DNA from: Sphingobacterium sp. CZ-UAM
GTDB taxonomy: Bacteria > Bacteroidota > Bacteroidia > Sphingobacteriales > Sphingobacteriaceae
DNA length: 64,000 nucleotides
Assembly: GCF_002000245.1 (NCBI RefSeq)
Contig: NZ_MTCM01000004.1
Coordinates: forward strand, 248,001-312,000
Direction: 5' to 3'
The translations under genes and the position numbers were made by a program. Position 1 is the stretch's first letter. Each line of letters opens with the position of its first letter. The notes below the pieces were generated by a model, which had not been told where the DNA came from, did no database searches, and worked only from the letters and a program-made list of their open reading frames with translations. Shown here piece after piece: positions 9,864 through 20,186 of this stretch.

Positions 9864-12800
9864 TTGAACAGATTTACCCGAATTGCTTTCAAAACAATAT
9901 TGTGGATTATTGGAGTAATCATAGCGCTGGTTATTCTAATTGTATTTTTAATCCGAATACCCTCCGTTCAGAACTATATTGCGGGTAAAGTAACTCAGTA
10001 TGTTGAAGGAAAGATAGGCACACCGGTGAAAATCGGTTACATCAATATTGATTTTCCCAAAAAATTAGTGTTAGAGGATATCTATCTGGAAGACCAGAGC
10101 AAAGATACCCTTGTTGCAGGGCAGCGCATTGCTGTCGATATCAATATGCTCAAGTTATTGAAAAATACGGTAGAGATCCAGAGCATCGAAGCAAAAGGGA
10201 TGACGGCAAAAATCCGCAGAACACTACCGGACAGTTCTTTTAACTTTGACTATATCGTCAAAGCATTCGCCTCCGAAAAGGAGAGCAAGCCTACTGCCGA
10301 TACGACCTCTGCCCTATTGTTCAACCTCGATAAAGTAAAGCTTGATAAATTTCATATCGTTTATGCGGATGATGTTATTGGAACAAGTGCTGACGTTTAT
10401 TTGGGGACACTAAACACCAATATCAAGAAATTTGACCTGACCAAAAACATGGCCTTCAATCTACCGAAGGTAAAAATAGACGGGTTAAATGCAACTGTAA
10501 AACAGTGGCGACCAGTCGTGGATGGCACGGCACCAACGGTCAAAGATTTTGGTATCACAGACAAAACGGCACAGACAACTACCCTACTGCCGGATGTAGG
10601 GATACAGATTGCCGATCTGGCCAATATCCTCGTCCGTTATGAGGATCAATCCAGTGCACTGAAAACCAAGTTTAACATCAAGAATCTCCGCGCAGACATC
10701 AACAAGATTGATTTAAACGAGGAATTGGTGGATATTCAAACCATCCAACTGGATGGTTCCGACAATGATGTGCTTTTTGGTAAAATAGCCAAGAAAACTC
10801 CATCAAAGGACAACACGACTGCTGATACGACAAAAATCAAGTGGGTCGTCTCTGCCAAAGATATCAGGATCAACAACACAAGCCTAGCCTACCGGGATGA
10901 CAACCAAGCCCGTATGAAAGGTTTTGATTATTTCAACATCAAGATTCCCGGAATAAAAACGAACTTAACGGATTTATACTACAGCGCGGACTCAATCAGT
11001 GGGTCATTGCATGAACTGACCGCATCCGATCACTCGGGCCTCGTCATCAAACAGCTCAAGGGGGACTTTAAATATACCAATACAGGGGCAGAAATTAAAA
11101 ACCTCTATGCGGAGACTCCACGTACACTCATTCGGGATTACCTCAAAGTGAGCTATCCTTCATTGGATATTATTACAAAGAAACCCGAACTGATCTACGT
11201 CAATGCGACAATCAAGAAGAGCCGCGTCGATATGCGTGACATTTACTATTTTGCGCCGTTCCTTGATACAATGCAGGTTATGAAACCCCTGATGGACAAG
11301 AAGTTTAATATTGACGGTCGCGTGGTGGGGAAATTAAATGACCTAAATATTCCCAATATCGATTTCCAGACCTTATCCAATACAAGAGTTGTCGCAAGCC
11401 TGCGACTAAAGGGCTTACCCAATGTAGATAAGATGTCCATGGACCTCAATCTGAAAAAATTAACGACAGGTCGCTCGGATATTGAAAAACTGGTCGCTAA
11501 AAGTATGTTACCAACAGGCCTCCAGTTACCGAATACTATTGGATTAACTGGAACCTTTAAAGGTGGCATGACCGCTTTTGACACGAACCTCTCCCTGGTG
11601 ACTGAAAAGGGAACAGCCAAATTTGATGGGAAAGTGAGCATGGCGGGCAGGGATACAACTTACGATGCTTTTGTTAGCATCCGTGATTTTGATATTGGTA
11701 AGATCATGAAAATGGATAGTACTTTGGGTATACTTTCATTTGAAGGAAAATTAAAAGGGCATGGTACAGACCCCAAAAAGCTTGTTGCCAATTTCGACGG
11801 CAAAGTAAACCGTGTAGACGCTTTAGGTTATCGTTATCAGAATATCGATATGAATCTAACCGCAGACAAAGGAGATATTAAAGCTTCTGTTGTAAGTCCA
11901 GACCCCAATATCAAATTAAAGCTGGATGCTACCGCTAATATGAAATCTAAGTATCCACAGGTGGATTTTGAATTGATGGTGGACACCATCAATCTCAAAA
12001 ATCTGAAACTGATGGAGGACGATTTCAAATACCATGGTAAAATGGTGGGACATTTTACTTCAGCAGACCCCAATTTTTTAAATGGGGAGGCGCATATTAC
12101 CAATTCTTCTATTGCCTACAATGATGCCTATTATTCACTGGATAGTATATCACTGATAGCAAAAGCGGATACCGCAAGAAATTTACTGCTGTTAAAATCG
12201 GATTTTTTAAATGCCCACTTGGTCGGGAAGTATAAGATTCTGGAATTACAAAATGCTGTTCAAGATATTCTGCAAGTTTATTATCAACCCGGAAAACCTG
12301 TGAAGGTACCTAAATATGAACCCCAGAATATTGAATTTTCGGCGCAGCTGACCCGAACCAGATTTGTCCAGGATTTTGTTCCGGAACTGACGGAGATGAA
12401 AGACATCACACTGGATGGGATGTTTAATAGTGAGACCAAAACGATACTGGCCAAACTGGATGCACCAAAAATAATCTATAGTGGAACAGAGATCAATAAC
12501 GTGACACTGGATATCAATACCCTGGACAGCACCTTATACTATTCGGCGCTGATCAATAAGATCAAGGTCAACAATATCGAGCTTGTCAATACTGTATTTA
12601 GTGGTTCTGTCATTCAGAATAATCTGGATTTTGGATTATGGATAAAAGATAAAAAAGAGAAAGAACAGTACCATTTGGGCGGAGATATGGCGGTAGACAA
12701 TGGTGCTTTTGTTTTCAGCCTACATCAAGATGGCTTAATGCTAAACTACGACAAGTGGAACGTAAATCCTGCCAACGTACTTAAATTTGGAAGCACCGGT

Positions 12801-15149
12801 ATTCAGGCAAAAGATTTTGTCCTGAGCAATAAGGGGCAGGAACTGAATATCTCTTCGCAGGACAGCGTATTGAATTCACCGGTAAATATTTCCTTTAAAA
12901 ACTTCCGTATCGAAACCTTAAGTAAAATGCTGGAAAGTGATATCGTAGATCTGGGTGGTGGTATCAATGGACAGGCGACAATATCACGTCTGGAAAGCAG
13001 TCCGGTATTTGTTTCGGATCTGGTCATCGATAAATTCTATGTTGGAAAAGATACTGTCGGAAATGTGAATATCAAAGTCAACAATGAAAAAGAAAACACC
13101 TATAATGCGCAGATCAGTATTAGCGAAAATGGCAATAATGTCGTTTTAAGTGGCGATTTTATCAGTCCTCCGAAAGGCGAATCGAGCCTGGACTTCACAT
13201 TGGATATCCAGCCGTTGACGATGCAGACGGTGCAGGCATTTAGTTTGGGCTATCTGAAAGATTCAAAGGGAAACCTTGAAGGTCAACTGAAAATTACCGG
13301 GTCACCATCCAAACCGCTGATCGATGGCGATGTCAGGTTTAAAGAAGCCCAGTTTAATATTGCGATGTTGAATGCTCTTTTCAAAGCAAAAGATGAGACT
13401 GTGCATTTTGATAATAGCGGAATCAGTTTCACGAAATTTGCATTGGAGGATAAGAAAGGAAATATTGCCAAAGTTACGGGTTCGATAGATACCAAAACCT
13501 ACACTGATTTTGATTTTAATTTCAATGTCAATACGGACAATTTTGAGGTACTGAACTCGACCCAGACAGACAATGATATGTTCTATGGGAAGATGTATCT
13601 GACATCCAACCTCAGGATCAGAGGAAATCTGGACAAACCAGCTGTAGATGGAACAATTAAAGTCCTAGGTGATACTGATTTTACCTTTGTCATGCCAAAT
13701 GAAAATCCGGGCATGGCCGACCGTAAAGGAGTGGTCGAATTTGTTGACAAGAGTGATACCGCGCGTGCGAATGTATTTGCGAAATTGGATTCGATGACTG
13801 TTACCAAATTGACCGGAATGGATGTGGATCTGAACCTACAGACAGATAAGGAAGCAAAGTTTAAGATTCTCCTGGATGCGGGTTCACAGGATGCCCTGAA
13901 TATCCAGGGTCAGGCCGAATTAAATGCAGGTATAGATGCCAGCAGTAAAATTACCTTGTCCGGCACATTTACCGTAGACAAAGGAAGCTACTCCTTTAGC
14001 TTTGGGCCGGTTAAAAAAGATTTTACCTTCCAAAAAGGAAGTACGATCACATGGAACGGGGACCCATTGGATGCGCGGCTCAATATTACAGCAGCCTATA
14101 CGACCAAAGCACCTACCTTAGAGCTGGTCGCCACACAATTGGGATCTGAAAACGCGAACCTGTATAAACAACGCGTACCATTCAATGTGTTGCTAAAAAT
14201 CACCGACAAACTCTTCCAGCCACAATTGGGTTTTGATATTGATCTGGATGAGAATAACTCTATTGTGTCCCAGGATGTGGTCAGCAAAGTCAACAATGCC
14301 TTGACTACCCTCCGTGAAAACCCATCGGAGCTCAATAAACAAGTATTCTCACTTATTGTATTGGGAAGATTTATGTCGACCAACCCATTTGAAAGTTTAT
14401 CTGGCGGTGGTGGTACCGAGGCTATCGTCCGGAATAGCATCAGTTCATTCCTTAGTGGACAGTTGAACCGCTTGGCTTCGGAATTGATCACTGGTGTAGA
14501 GCTGGATTTCAACCTCACATCTGAACAGGATTATGCAACCGGCGCTGGACAAACACGAACCGATTTAAATATCGGCGTATCCAAAATGCTGCTGAATGAC
14601 CGCCTGAAGATTACGGTAGGCTCCAATTTTGAGGTTGAGGGCAATACGAGACCCGGTGAAACCGCCAATAATATTGCCGGTGATATCCAACTGGATTATC
14701 AATTATCCCAAGATGGCCGTTATTTTGCCCGCGTCTATCGCAAAAACCAATATCAGGTAACGCTTCAGGGACAATATGTCGAGACTGGTATCGGCTTTAT
14801 CATCAATATGGATTATAATAAATTTAAAGAAATCTGGATGAGTTCAAAAAAACTCAAAGAGTATTATGATACGGATAGTAAAGGCTTCAGAAAACGTTTC
14901 AATGTGGAACGTATGGAAACGGATTCGGTCTATCGGGATAGCGTAAGAACTGTCATCAGAGATAGTTTGATGCTGCATAGTCCGGAATATAGAAAACGTA
15001 TTGAAGAACGCGAAAAGGAAAAACGTAAACAACAATTGGATTCGAGCAAAAGTCAGCCAAAACAGCCGAGTCCCAAAACGAATTTGGATACGATAAAAAC
15101 GACTGCAATTAAAAATGAAGATGAGGAAAGGAGTTATCATGTGGGCTAA
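9864..15149 (+). CDS. tamB: TamB-like inner-membrane/periplasmic bridge protein
   Basis: 1761 residues. An N-terminal signal anchor (residues ~5-30, FKTILWIIGVIIALVILIVF) is followed by a very long beta-rich region with repeated AsmA/TamB-like segments. The C-terminal TamB domain (DUF490, roughly residues 1300-1680) ends with an amphipathic beta-strand section, and the last 60 residues are charged and Lys/Glu/Arg-rich. TamB-type proteins form a hydrophobic groove across the periplasm and work with an Omp85 partner in envelope biogenesis (outer-membrane protein insertion or phospholipid transport). The start is a TTG: an in-frame TAG at 9840 precedes it, and the first in-frame ATG is about 70 codons inside and would remove the anchor. 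The gene overlaps the next, which encodes the partner. Confidence 0.9.
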   Translation: MNRFTRIAFKTILWIIGVIIALVILIVFLIRIPSVQNYIAGKVTQYVEGKIGTPVKIGYINIDFPKKLVLEDIYLEDQSKDTLVAGQRIAVDINMLKLLKNTVEIQSIEAKGMTAKIRRTLPDSSFNFDYIVKAFASEKESKPTADTTSALLFNLDKVKLDKFHIVYADDVIGTSADVYLGTLNTNIKKFDLTKNMAFNLPKVKIDGLNATVKQWRPVVDGTAPTVKDFGITDKTAQTTTLLPDVGIQIADLANILVRYEDQSSALKTKFNIKNLRADINKIDLNEELVDIQTIQLDGSDNDVLFGKIAKKTPSKDNTTADTTKIKWVVSAKDIRINNTSLAYRDDNQARMKGFDYFNIKIPGIKTNLTDLYYSADSISGSLHELTASDHSGLVIKQLKGDFKYTNTGAEIKNLYAETPRTLIRDYLKVSYPSLDIITKKPELIYVNATIKKSRVDMRDIYYFAPFLDTMQVMKPLMDKKFNIDGRVVGKLNDLNIPNIDFQTLSNTRVVASLRLKGLPNVDKMSMDLNLKKLTTGRSDIEKLVAKSMLPTGLQLPNTIGLTGTFKGGMTAFDTNLSLVTEKGTAKFDGKVSMAGRDTTYDAFVSIRDFDIGKIMKMDSTLGILSFEGKLKGHGTDPKKLVANFDGKVNRVDALGYRYQNIDMNLTADKGDIKASVVSPDPNIKLKLDATANMKSKYPQVDFELMVDTINLKNLKLMEDDFKYHGKMVGHFTSADPNFLNGEAHITNSSIAYNDAYYSLDSISLIAKADTARNLLLLKSDFLNAHLVGKYKILELQNAVQDILQVYYQPGKPVKVPKYEPQNIEFSAQLTRTRFVQDFVPELTEMKDITLDGMFNSETKTILAKLDAPKIIYSGTEINNVTLDINTLDSTLYYSALINKIKVNNIELVNTVFSGSVIQNNLDFGLWIKDKKEKEQYHLGGDMAVDNGAFVFSLHQDGLMLNYDKWNVNPANVLKFGSTGIQAKDFVLSNKGQELNISSQDSVLNSPVNISFKNFRIETLSKMLESDIVDLGGGINGQATISRLESSPVFVSDLVIDKFYVGKDTVGNVNIKVNNEKENTYNAQISISENGNNVVLSGDFISPPKGESSLDFTLDIQPLTMQTVQAFSLGYLKDSKGNLEGQLKITGSPSKPLIDGDVRFKEAQFNIAMLNALFKAKDETVHFDNSGISFTKFALEDKKGNIAKVTGSIDTKTYTDFDFNFNVNTDNFEVLNSTQTDNDMFYGKMYLTSNLRIRGNLDKPAVDGTIKVLGDTDFTFVMPNENPGMADRKGVVEFVDKSDTARANVFAKLDSMTVTKLTGMDVDLNLQTDKEAKFKILLDAGSQDALNIQGQAELNAGIDASSKITLSGTFTVDKGSYSFSFGPVKKDFTFQKGSTITWNGDPLDARLNITAAYTTKAPTLELVATQLGSENANLYKQRVPFNVLLKITDKLFQPQLGFDIDLDENNSIVSQDVVSKVNNALTTLRENPSELNKQVFSLIVLGRFMSTNPFESLSGGGGTEAIVRNSISSFLSGQLNRLASELITGVELDFNLTSEQDYATGAGQTRTDLNIGVSKMLLNDRLKITVGSNFEVEGNTRPGETANNIAGDIQLDYQLSQDGRYFARVYRKNQYQVTLQGQYVETGIGFIINMDYNKFKEIWMSSKKLKEYYDTDSKGFRKRFNVERMETDSVYRDSVRTVIRDSLMLHSPEYRKRIEEREKEKRKQQLDSSKSQPKQPSPKTNLDTIKTTAIKNEDEERSYHVG

Positions 15150-17445
15150 AGTGAGATCTGCCATTGGAATATTGACATTAACGACGATTATCGCGTCCTG
15201 TTCTTCCACCAAGAATCTGAAAGAAGGTGAAAGTCTATACGTCAAGGGTAATGTGATCATAGATTCGGATACAATTTCCAAGGAGAATAAGGAAAAACTG
15301 TCAACCTATCTCCAGTCATCACTGATGCCTAAACCCAATAAACGTCTGGCTGGTGTACCGTTTAAGTTATATTTTAATAATATGGCCGGTGATTCCGCCA
15401 ATAAAAATATCATCAAAAAATTCTTCAAGAAAATTGGCGAGGAACCTGTCTTGCTGAGTGACGTGAACCGCGAGTACAATGAAAACCTGTTGCGTAACCG
15501 CATGGAAAACATCGGTTTTTTTAATGCGGAGGTAACATCTGATACACTGGTTGAGGAAAAGAAAGCCACTGTAAACTACACCGCCAAACCGAACCTGATC
15601 TACCGGATCAGATCGGTCAAGTTTGATGTTGACAGCACCACACAACTGGGCCGGGACATTCGTTCATCATCCGACAAAAGTTTGCTTCAAGTAGGAAAAA
15701 ATTACAGTTTGGATGTCATATTAAATGAGCGTGACCGCATAGACGTTGATCTTAAAAACAAAGGGTATTACTATTTTAGTCCAGATTATATTTTGGTTGA
15801 AGTGGACAGTTCGCACCGAAACAACAGGGTCGACATGTATGTGACGGTAAAAAAGGAAACACCAGCCCAGGCGAAGACACCCTCAAAAATCAATAAGATC
15901 TATATTTTTCCGAACTACACGGAGACCAGTTCCGGTTATCAACGATCGACCCGAAATGCCGAGCTGTACGATAGCAGTTATTATTTTATTGACCGCAGGC
16001 GCACTTTTCGGAAACCTGTTATTGCCAAGCATATCTTTTTTCATCCCGGAGATACGTACAACCGTACGGCGCACAACCAGACGATCAGCCATTTGGTCAA
16101 CCTGAACAGCTGGAAATTTGTCAAAAACAACTTTGTGGATAGCAAAGAGGTGCCAAACGCACTTGATGTCTATTATTACCTAACACCGCTCCCCAAAAAG
16201 TCCCTCCGGGTAGAGCTACTGGGAAAAATGGCTTCTGTGTACAACGGTACGGAGGTCAATGTCAACTGGACACTGCGCAATGCATTTAAGGGTGCGGAGC
16301 AATTGAGCTTTAATGTCTTTGGAGGTTATGAGACCCAGACTGGAGGAAATGCGGATCTAAATTCGAGTTATTACCGTTATGGTGCAGAAGCGACATTGAC
16401 TTTTCCACGTATCCTTAGTCCTTTCGGAAGCATTGATCCTTCCCGTCGTTTTATTCCCAAAACCTATGTCAAAGGACGTTATGAATTCTTAAACCGTCGT
16501 AAAGCCTATACCTTGAATTCAATTGCATTGGATTATGGTTATATCTGGCAAGAGTCTGAAGAAAAACAACATGATCTTGCCTTGCTGGAAATTACCTATG
16601 TGCAGCCTAAAGGCATTTCGGAAAATTACCAAAAGCAGATGGATACCATTCCAGCGTTACGACATGCGATCGACCCTCAGTTTACGATTGGCCCCAATTA
16701 TAACTTCACGTTCCAGAATACGATGAAGCAACATTTGAAGAACACGTTCTATTTCAAAGGCAATTTGGATCTTTCGGGTAATATCCTTGGCTTAATCAAA
16801 GGAGCCGATTTTAATAAAGGCAAGACTTTCAAATTATTCGACGCCTACTTCTCCCAATATATTAAACTAAGCGGTGATGGCAGGCATTACATGAAGCTTT
16901 CAGAGAATTCGCAATTGGCATCTAGGGTAAGTCTCGGATTGAGTTATTCCTATGGTAACTCGCGTTCCCTACCCTATTTGAAACAGTATTATGTCGGTGG
17001 GCCAAACAGTATCCGGGCCTTTGGTGCCCGTGCAATCGGCCCTGGGACAGTGGCACCAGAGAAATTGAGCAATGGACTATTCTATGCCGATCAGACTGGT
17101 GACATCAAGTTGGAGTTCAACACAGAGTATCGTTCAAAACTGGCTGGGTTTGTCCATTGGGCAGCATTTATTGATGCAGGTAACGTTTGGTTGCAACGGG
17201 AAGATGTGAACAAACCTGGTGCTAAATTCAGCAAAAACTTTTTGAATGAACTCGCGGTGGGTGGTGGTGCCGGCTTGCGCTTCGACTTTACCTTCCTGAT
17301 CATCCGAACGGATTTTTCGATTCCATTCCGTATCCCATATTTACCTAAAGGAGAACGCTGGGTATTTAAGGACATCGATTTTGGCAGTTCGCAATGGCGC
17401 AAAGATAACCTGATGTTCAATCTGGCAATCGGTTATCCATTCTAG
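15139..17445 (+). CDS. tamL: TamL: lipidated TamA-type Omp85 outer-membrane protein
   Basis: 768 residues from the ATG at 15139. It starts with a lipoprotein signal (lipobox IIASC, Cys about residue 20), then POTRA-like repeats (~40-360), then a C-terminal 16-strand Omp85 barrel (~380-768) with a GPNSIRAFGARAIGPG segment typical of the barrel L6 region. TamA homologues in Bacteroidota are known to be lipid-anchored and named TamL. It should sit in the outer membrane and pair with TamB. Starts at 15115 and 15121 are also possible, but AGGAAAGGAG lies 5 bases before 15139, an unusually good ribosome-binding site for this phylum. The gene overlaps tamB by 11 bases, consistent with translational coupling. 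Confidence 0.9.
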   Translation: MWAKVRSAIGILTLTTIIASCSSTKNLKEGESLYVKGNVIIDSDTISKENKEKLSTYLQSSLMPKPNKRLAGVPFKLYFNNMAGDSANKNIIKKFFKKIGEEPVLLSDVNREYNENLLRNRMENIGFFNAEVTSDTLVEEKKATVNYTAKPNLIYRIRSVKFDVDSTTQLGRDIRSSSDKSLLQVGKNYSLDVILNERDRIDVDLKNKGYYYFSPDYILVEVDSSHRNNRVDMYVTVKKETPAQAKTPSKINKIYIFPNYTETSSGYQRSTRNAELYDSSYYFIDRRRTFRKPVIAKHIFFHPGDTYNRTAHNQTISHLVNLNSWKFVKNNFVDSKEVPNALDVYYYLTPLPKKSLRVELLGKMASVYNGTEVNVNWTLRNAFKGAEQLSFNVFGGYETQTGGNADLNSSYYRYGAEATLTFPRILSPFGSIDPSRRFIPKTYVKGRYEFLNRRKAYTLNSIALDYGYIWQESEEKQHDLALLEITYVQPKGISENYQKQMDTIPALRHAIDPQFTIGPNYNFTFQNTMKQHLKNTFYFKGNLDLSGNILGLIKGADFNKGKTFKLFDAYFSQYIKLSGDGRHYMKLSENSQLASRVSLGLSYSYGNSRSLPYLKQYYVGGPNSIRAFGARAIGPGTVAPEKLSNGLFYADQTGDIKLEFNTEYRSKLAGFVHWAAFIDAGNVWLQREDVNKPGAKFSKNFLNELAVGGGAGLRFDFTFLIIRTDFSIPFRIPYLPKGERWVFKDIDFGSSQWRKDNLMFNLAIGYPF

Positions 17446-17582
17446 TTTCCATATCAGGCCGTACGGACGACCTATGCTATGCCCGAAAATCAGTCTATGA
17501 CGGAAGATTCAGTAGATCAAGAGGCTTTTTCGACATGAAGAGCCTTTTATAAGGTGAACAACTTCAAGAATATAATCAATAC

Positions 17583-17618
17583 AATGAGCTCGGTATTTTT
17601 ATCGGGCTCATTCTTTTT
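17583..17618 (+). terminator. Probable terminator downstream of tamL
   Basis: aatgagctcg and cgggctcatt form a stem of about 10 pairs around a T-rich loop, followed by cttttt. It is 140 bases after the tamL stop. Confidence 0.65.
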
Positions 17619-17670
17619 ATAGATTCATTTCGGCTTTTCCCCTTAAAGTCTAACCCGGTCAGCGATCTCC

Positions 17671-17706
17671 AAAAAGCGACCACCTTATAAGGTGGAGCGC
17701 TTTTGA
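17671..17706. promoter_or_regulatory. Palindromic element CCACCTTATAAGGTGG, putative operator
   Basis: A perfect 16-bp palindrome (17680-17695), with outer arms aaaagcg / cgctttt that extend the symmetry. It is 100 bases before the secreted-protein gene at 17796. The same core with similar flanks occurs at 38676-38691 before another secreted-protein gene, and an imperfect copy lies at 38471-38486. This suggests a dimeric regulator binding site or a dispersed repeat. Confidence 0.5.
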
Positions 17707-17795
17707 ACATTAGTTGCCATAACTTTATCTCTCAAAGCAGATCAAAGAATATTGTACACATGTTAAATGAATAACAATTAAAATTCAAAAAAATT

Positions 17796-18266
17796 ATGAA
17801 ATCAAACATCATGAAGATTTGTGGACTATTGGGAATTGTATTTATCACAATCTCCACAGGCCACAATGCATTAGCGCAGTCCAAGGTAGACTATGCGCTA
17901 AATACGGCTGAAGGTGCAGCGGAAACAGTAAACAGAGCTGGCAAGACACTTAAAACAATTGGTGGTCTATTCAAGAAAAAAGACAAAAAAGAGGCCGATA
18001 GTTCCATGTCTCCTGCAACTACCATACATGTCGTAGGAATAGCATCCTATGACGATGTTGATAAATTTAAGGACAACATAGCTTCATGCAAAGGCGTAAA
18101 AGGCGCAAACCTAAAATTTAAAAAAGACAAGTCAACTATCCAAGTTGCCCATGCAGGAACTACAGAAGAATTCTTCGAAAATTTAAAGAAAACAGGGAGC
18201 CTACAAGGCAAAAACATCCTGTCATTGGAAGAGGGAACAATCGAGATCGAAGTTCCTGCAAAGTAA
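17796..18266 (+). CDS. Small secreted protein of unknown function
   Basis: 156 residues. A classical signal peptide (about residues 1-28, cleavage after HNALAQ) is followed by an Ala/Lys-rich helical stretch with KKKDKKEADSS. A C-terminal ~85-residue domain begins TTIHVVGIASYDDVDKFKDNI and has alternating strands and helices, reminiscent of a ferredoxin-like or heavy-metal-associated fold without the CXXC metal motif. I do not recognise it. It is probably periplasmic and monocistronic, with a strong inverted repeat after the stop. Confidence 0.7.
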   Translation: MKSNIMKICGLLGIVFITISTGHNALAQSKVDYALNTAEGAAETVNRAGKTLKTIGGLFKKKDKKEADSSMSPATTIHVVGIASYDDVDKFKDNIASCKGVKGANLKFKKDKSTIQVAHAGTTEEFFENLKKTGSLQGKNILSLEEGTIEIEVPAK

Positions 18267-18624
18267 GCATAGGTCCAAGTGTCCGGGGTATCTTGCAGGT
18301 GAATTTTGCACTTGCAAGATACCTATCAATTAACCATCTTGTATAACAAGTATAGAAAATAGCACAATCAGTCCTGACCCCGCATTTATCTTCCTAAAAA
18401 AACAAGTTATTCCAGTGAAATTGATTGATTTACTGACAATAATTCGTTAAATTCAAGCAATATTTACTCATTCACATACATGCTCATGAAATATCCATGT
18501 CTAAAAATAGCACAAGCATTCGTGAAAATAGACTGGATATTCCATACGGCCATAAACACTGCCGAAAGCGATATGAATGTTTTAGCAGGAGAAATTAGCT
18601 CATGAATAAACAAATAATTTACAT
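18267..18624. other. Intergenic region before mdh
   Basis: About 358 bases with the hairpin at 18287-18323. Otherwise AT-rich with no recognisable gene. A TAATTTAC just before mdh is only a weak promoter match. Confidence 0.4.
18287..18323 (+). terminator. Long hairpin without U-tract
   Basis: ggtatcttgcaggtg and cacttgcaagatacc form a 15-pair stem (one G-U) around a 7-base loop 20 bases after the stop codon. No T-run follows, so it could be an mRNA-stabilising structure instead of an intrinsic terminator. Confidence 0.55.
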
Positions 18625-19563
18625 ATGAAAGTAACTATTGTTGGTGCAGGAGCTGTAGGCGCAACTACAGCTGACAATTTAATCCGTCGAAATGTCGCTG
18701 AGGAGATTGTGTTATTGGATATCAAGGAAGGGTTTGCAGAAGGGAAAGCGCAAGATATGGCCCAAACCGCAGCTTTATTGGGTTTTGAATCCAAAATAAA
18801 GGGTGTTACCAATGACTATCTATCTACAGCCGGCTCTACTGTTGCGGTTATCACCTCGGGGATTCCGCGTAAACCGGGAATGACGCGGGAGGAATTGATC
18901 GGGACAAATGCAAATATTGTCAAATCAGTTGTAGAGAATTTGGTTAAACACTCTCCGGATATCATTATTGTCATTGTTTCCAACCCGATGGATACCATGA
19001 CCTACCTTGCACTCAAATCGAGCGGCTTGCCTAAAAATAGGATTATCGGAATGGGCGGTACATTGGATTCAGCCCGATTTAAATATCAATTGAGTGAAAA
19101 ATTAAATGCTTCGGCAGCTGATCTCAATGCCATTGTCATTGGTGGTCACGGTGATACAACCATGATCCCGCTGATCAAGCACTCCACGTGGAACAGCATT
19201 CCGGTCAGTAATTTTCTTACGGCCGAAGAGCAGGCGGAGATAGTCCAAAAGACGATGGTGGGTGGCGCGACATTAACGAGCCTGATCGGTACGTCGGCTT
19301 GGTATGCTCCCGGTGCTGCTACAGCCGCGGTGGTAGAAAGTATAGTCCGTGACCAAGGTAAATTATTTACCGCTTCAGTATATCTCGAAGGTGAATTTGG
19401 TCAGGAGGACATTAATCTCGGTGTGCCCGTAGTTATTAACAAAAAAGGTTGGGATCGCATTATTCCCTTACAACTGGATGAGGAAGACAAGGAGAAGTTC
19501 AGCAAAAGTGCCGATGCCGTGCGCGCCATGAATAATGTATTGAAAGAGATAAAGGTATTGTAA
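18625..19563 (+). CDS. mdh: Malate dehydrogenase (LDH-like type)
   Basis: 312 residues, the normal size of LDH-like MDH. It interconverts malate and oxaloacetate with NAD in the TCA cycle. The Rossmann nucleotide-binding motif is GAGAVGATTA (residues 7-16). The specificity loop reads GIPRKPGMTR, where Arg follows Pro as in MDH (LDH has Gln there). VSNPMDTMTY provides the NAD-ribose/substrate Asn region, and GGHGDTT carries the catalytic His. The complete chain has no anomalies. The gene stands alone behind a 358-base gap and is closed by a good terminator. Confidence 0.95.
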   Translation: MKVTIVGAGAVGATTADNLIRRNVAEEIVLLDIKEGFAEGKAQDMAQTAALLGFESKIKGVTNDYLSTAGSTVAVITSGIPRKPGMTREELIGTNANIVKSVVENLVKHSPDIIIVIVSNPMDTMTYLALKSSGLPKNRIIGMGGTLDSARFKYQLSEKLNASAADLNAIVIGGHGDTTMIPLIKHSTWNSIPVSNFLTAEEQAEIVQKTMVGGATLTSLIGTSAWYAPGAATAAVVESIVRDQGKLFTASVYLEGEFGQEDINLGVPVVINKKGWDRIIPLQLDEEDKEKFSKSADAVRAMNNVLKEIKVL

Positions 19564-19586
19564 TCAACATAAACAAGTGCGAGAAG

Positions 19587-19616
19587 AGGCTGTTATTTGT
19601 AATAACAGCCTTTTTT
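19587..19616 (+). terminator. Rho-independent terminator after mdh
   Basis: ggctgttatt / aataacagcc is a perfect 10-bp stem with a 3-base loop, followed by six T. Confidence 0.93.
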
Positions 19617-19692
19617 CATGTTGTAGAAAAGATTTTACGTTTGCAGGAGGATAAGCCGCCGCTAACCTTCTTTTTTAATTAAATTTTTGGCT

Positions 19693-20148
19693 ATGTTTGG
19701 GAATATGACAACAGTACCTTTTCAAATATTAGATCTTCAGGGACAAGGAACACATATTCTGGTAGATGTGACACTATACGAACGCAGCTTTAAAATGGTC
19801 ATCGATACAGGAGCGTCTAAAACCGTATTTGACAAAACCCAACTGGGACATCTTTTGGAAGATCAATTGCTGTTGGAACCCTCAGAAACCTTATCTACAG
19901 GTCTTGGGACCAACTCGATGGAAAGCTTTAACATGGAAATTCCCAGTTTGACAATCGGTACCTGGCACATCCGTAAATTGAAAACCGCGGTACTTGATCT
20001 AAGTTCGATCAATTACGCCTATCAACAAATGGATCTGGATCCTGTGATCGGCGTATTGGGTGGTGATATTTTCGCCGATTATGGGGCTGTTATTGATTAC
20101 GCAAAACAAACATTACGCTTGCGGGACCGAAAAATCAAAAGTAAGTAA
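19693..20148 (+). CDS. Retropepsin-like aspartyl protease domain protein
   Basis: 151 residues from the ATG at 19693 (a TTG two codons earlier is also open). A single retropepsin-like domain carries the catalytic motif in MVIDTGASKTVFD (DTGA, Asp at about residue 39) and a second conserved region VIGVLGGDIFADYGAVIDY, the usual C-terminal signature of single-domain bacterial aspartyl proteases. Proteins of this type act as dimers. No signal peptide is present, so it should be cytoplasmic. Substrate and role are unknown. It converges on the MFS gene with only 38 bases between stops. Confidence 0.82.
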   Translation: MFGNMTTVPFQILDLQGQGTHILVDVTLYERSFKMVIDTGASKTVFDKTQLGHLLEDQLLLEPSETLSTGLGTNSMESFNMEIPSLTIGTWHIRKLKTAVLDLSSINYAYQQMDLDPVIGVLGGDIFADYGAVIDYAKQTLRLRDRKIKSK

Positions 20149-20186
20149 GCCCTCGGCTCGTACTCCTAAAATCTAACTACTCGATA

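Larger units (their letters stand above)
17446..17795. other. Intergenic region with terminator and palindromic element
   Basis: 350 bases after tamL. It contains a terminator-like hairpin (17583-17618) and a palindromic element (17671-17706), both listed separately. A weak aggct/agcct hairpin followed by TTTT near 17521-17548 might also terminate tamL. Confidence 0.6.
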
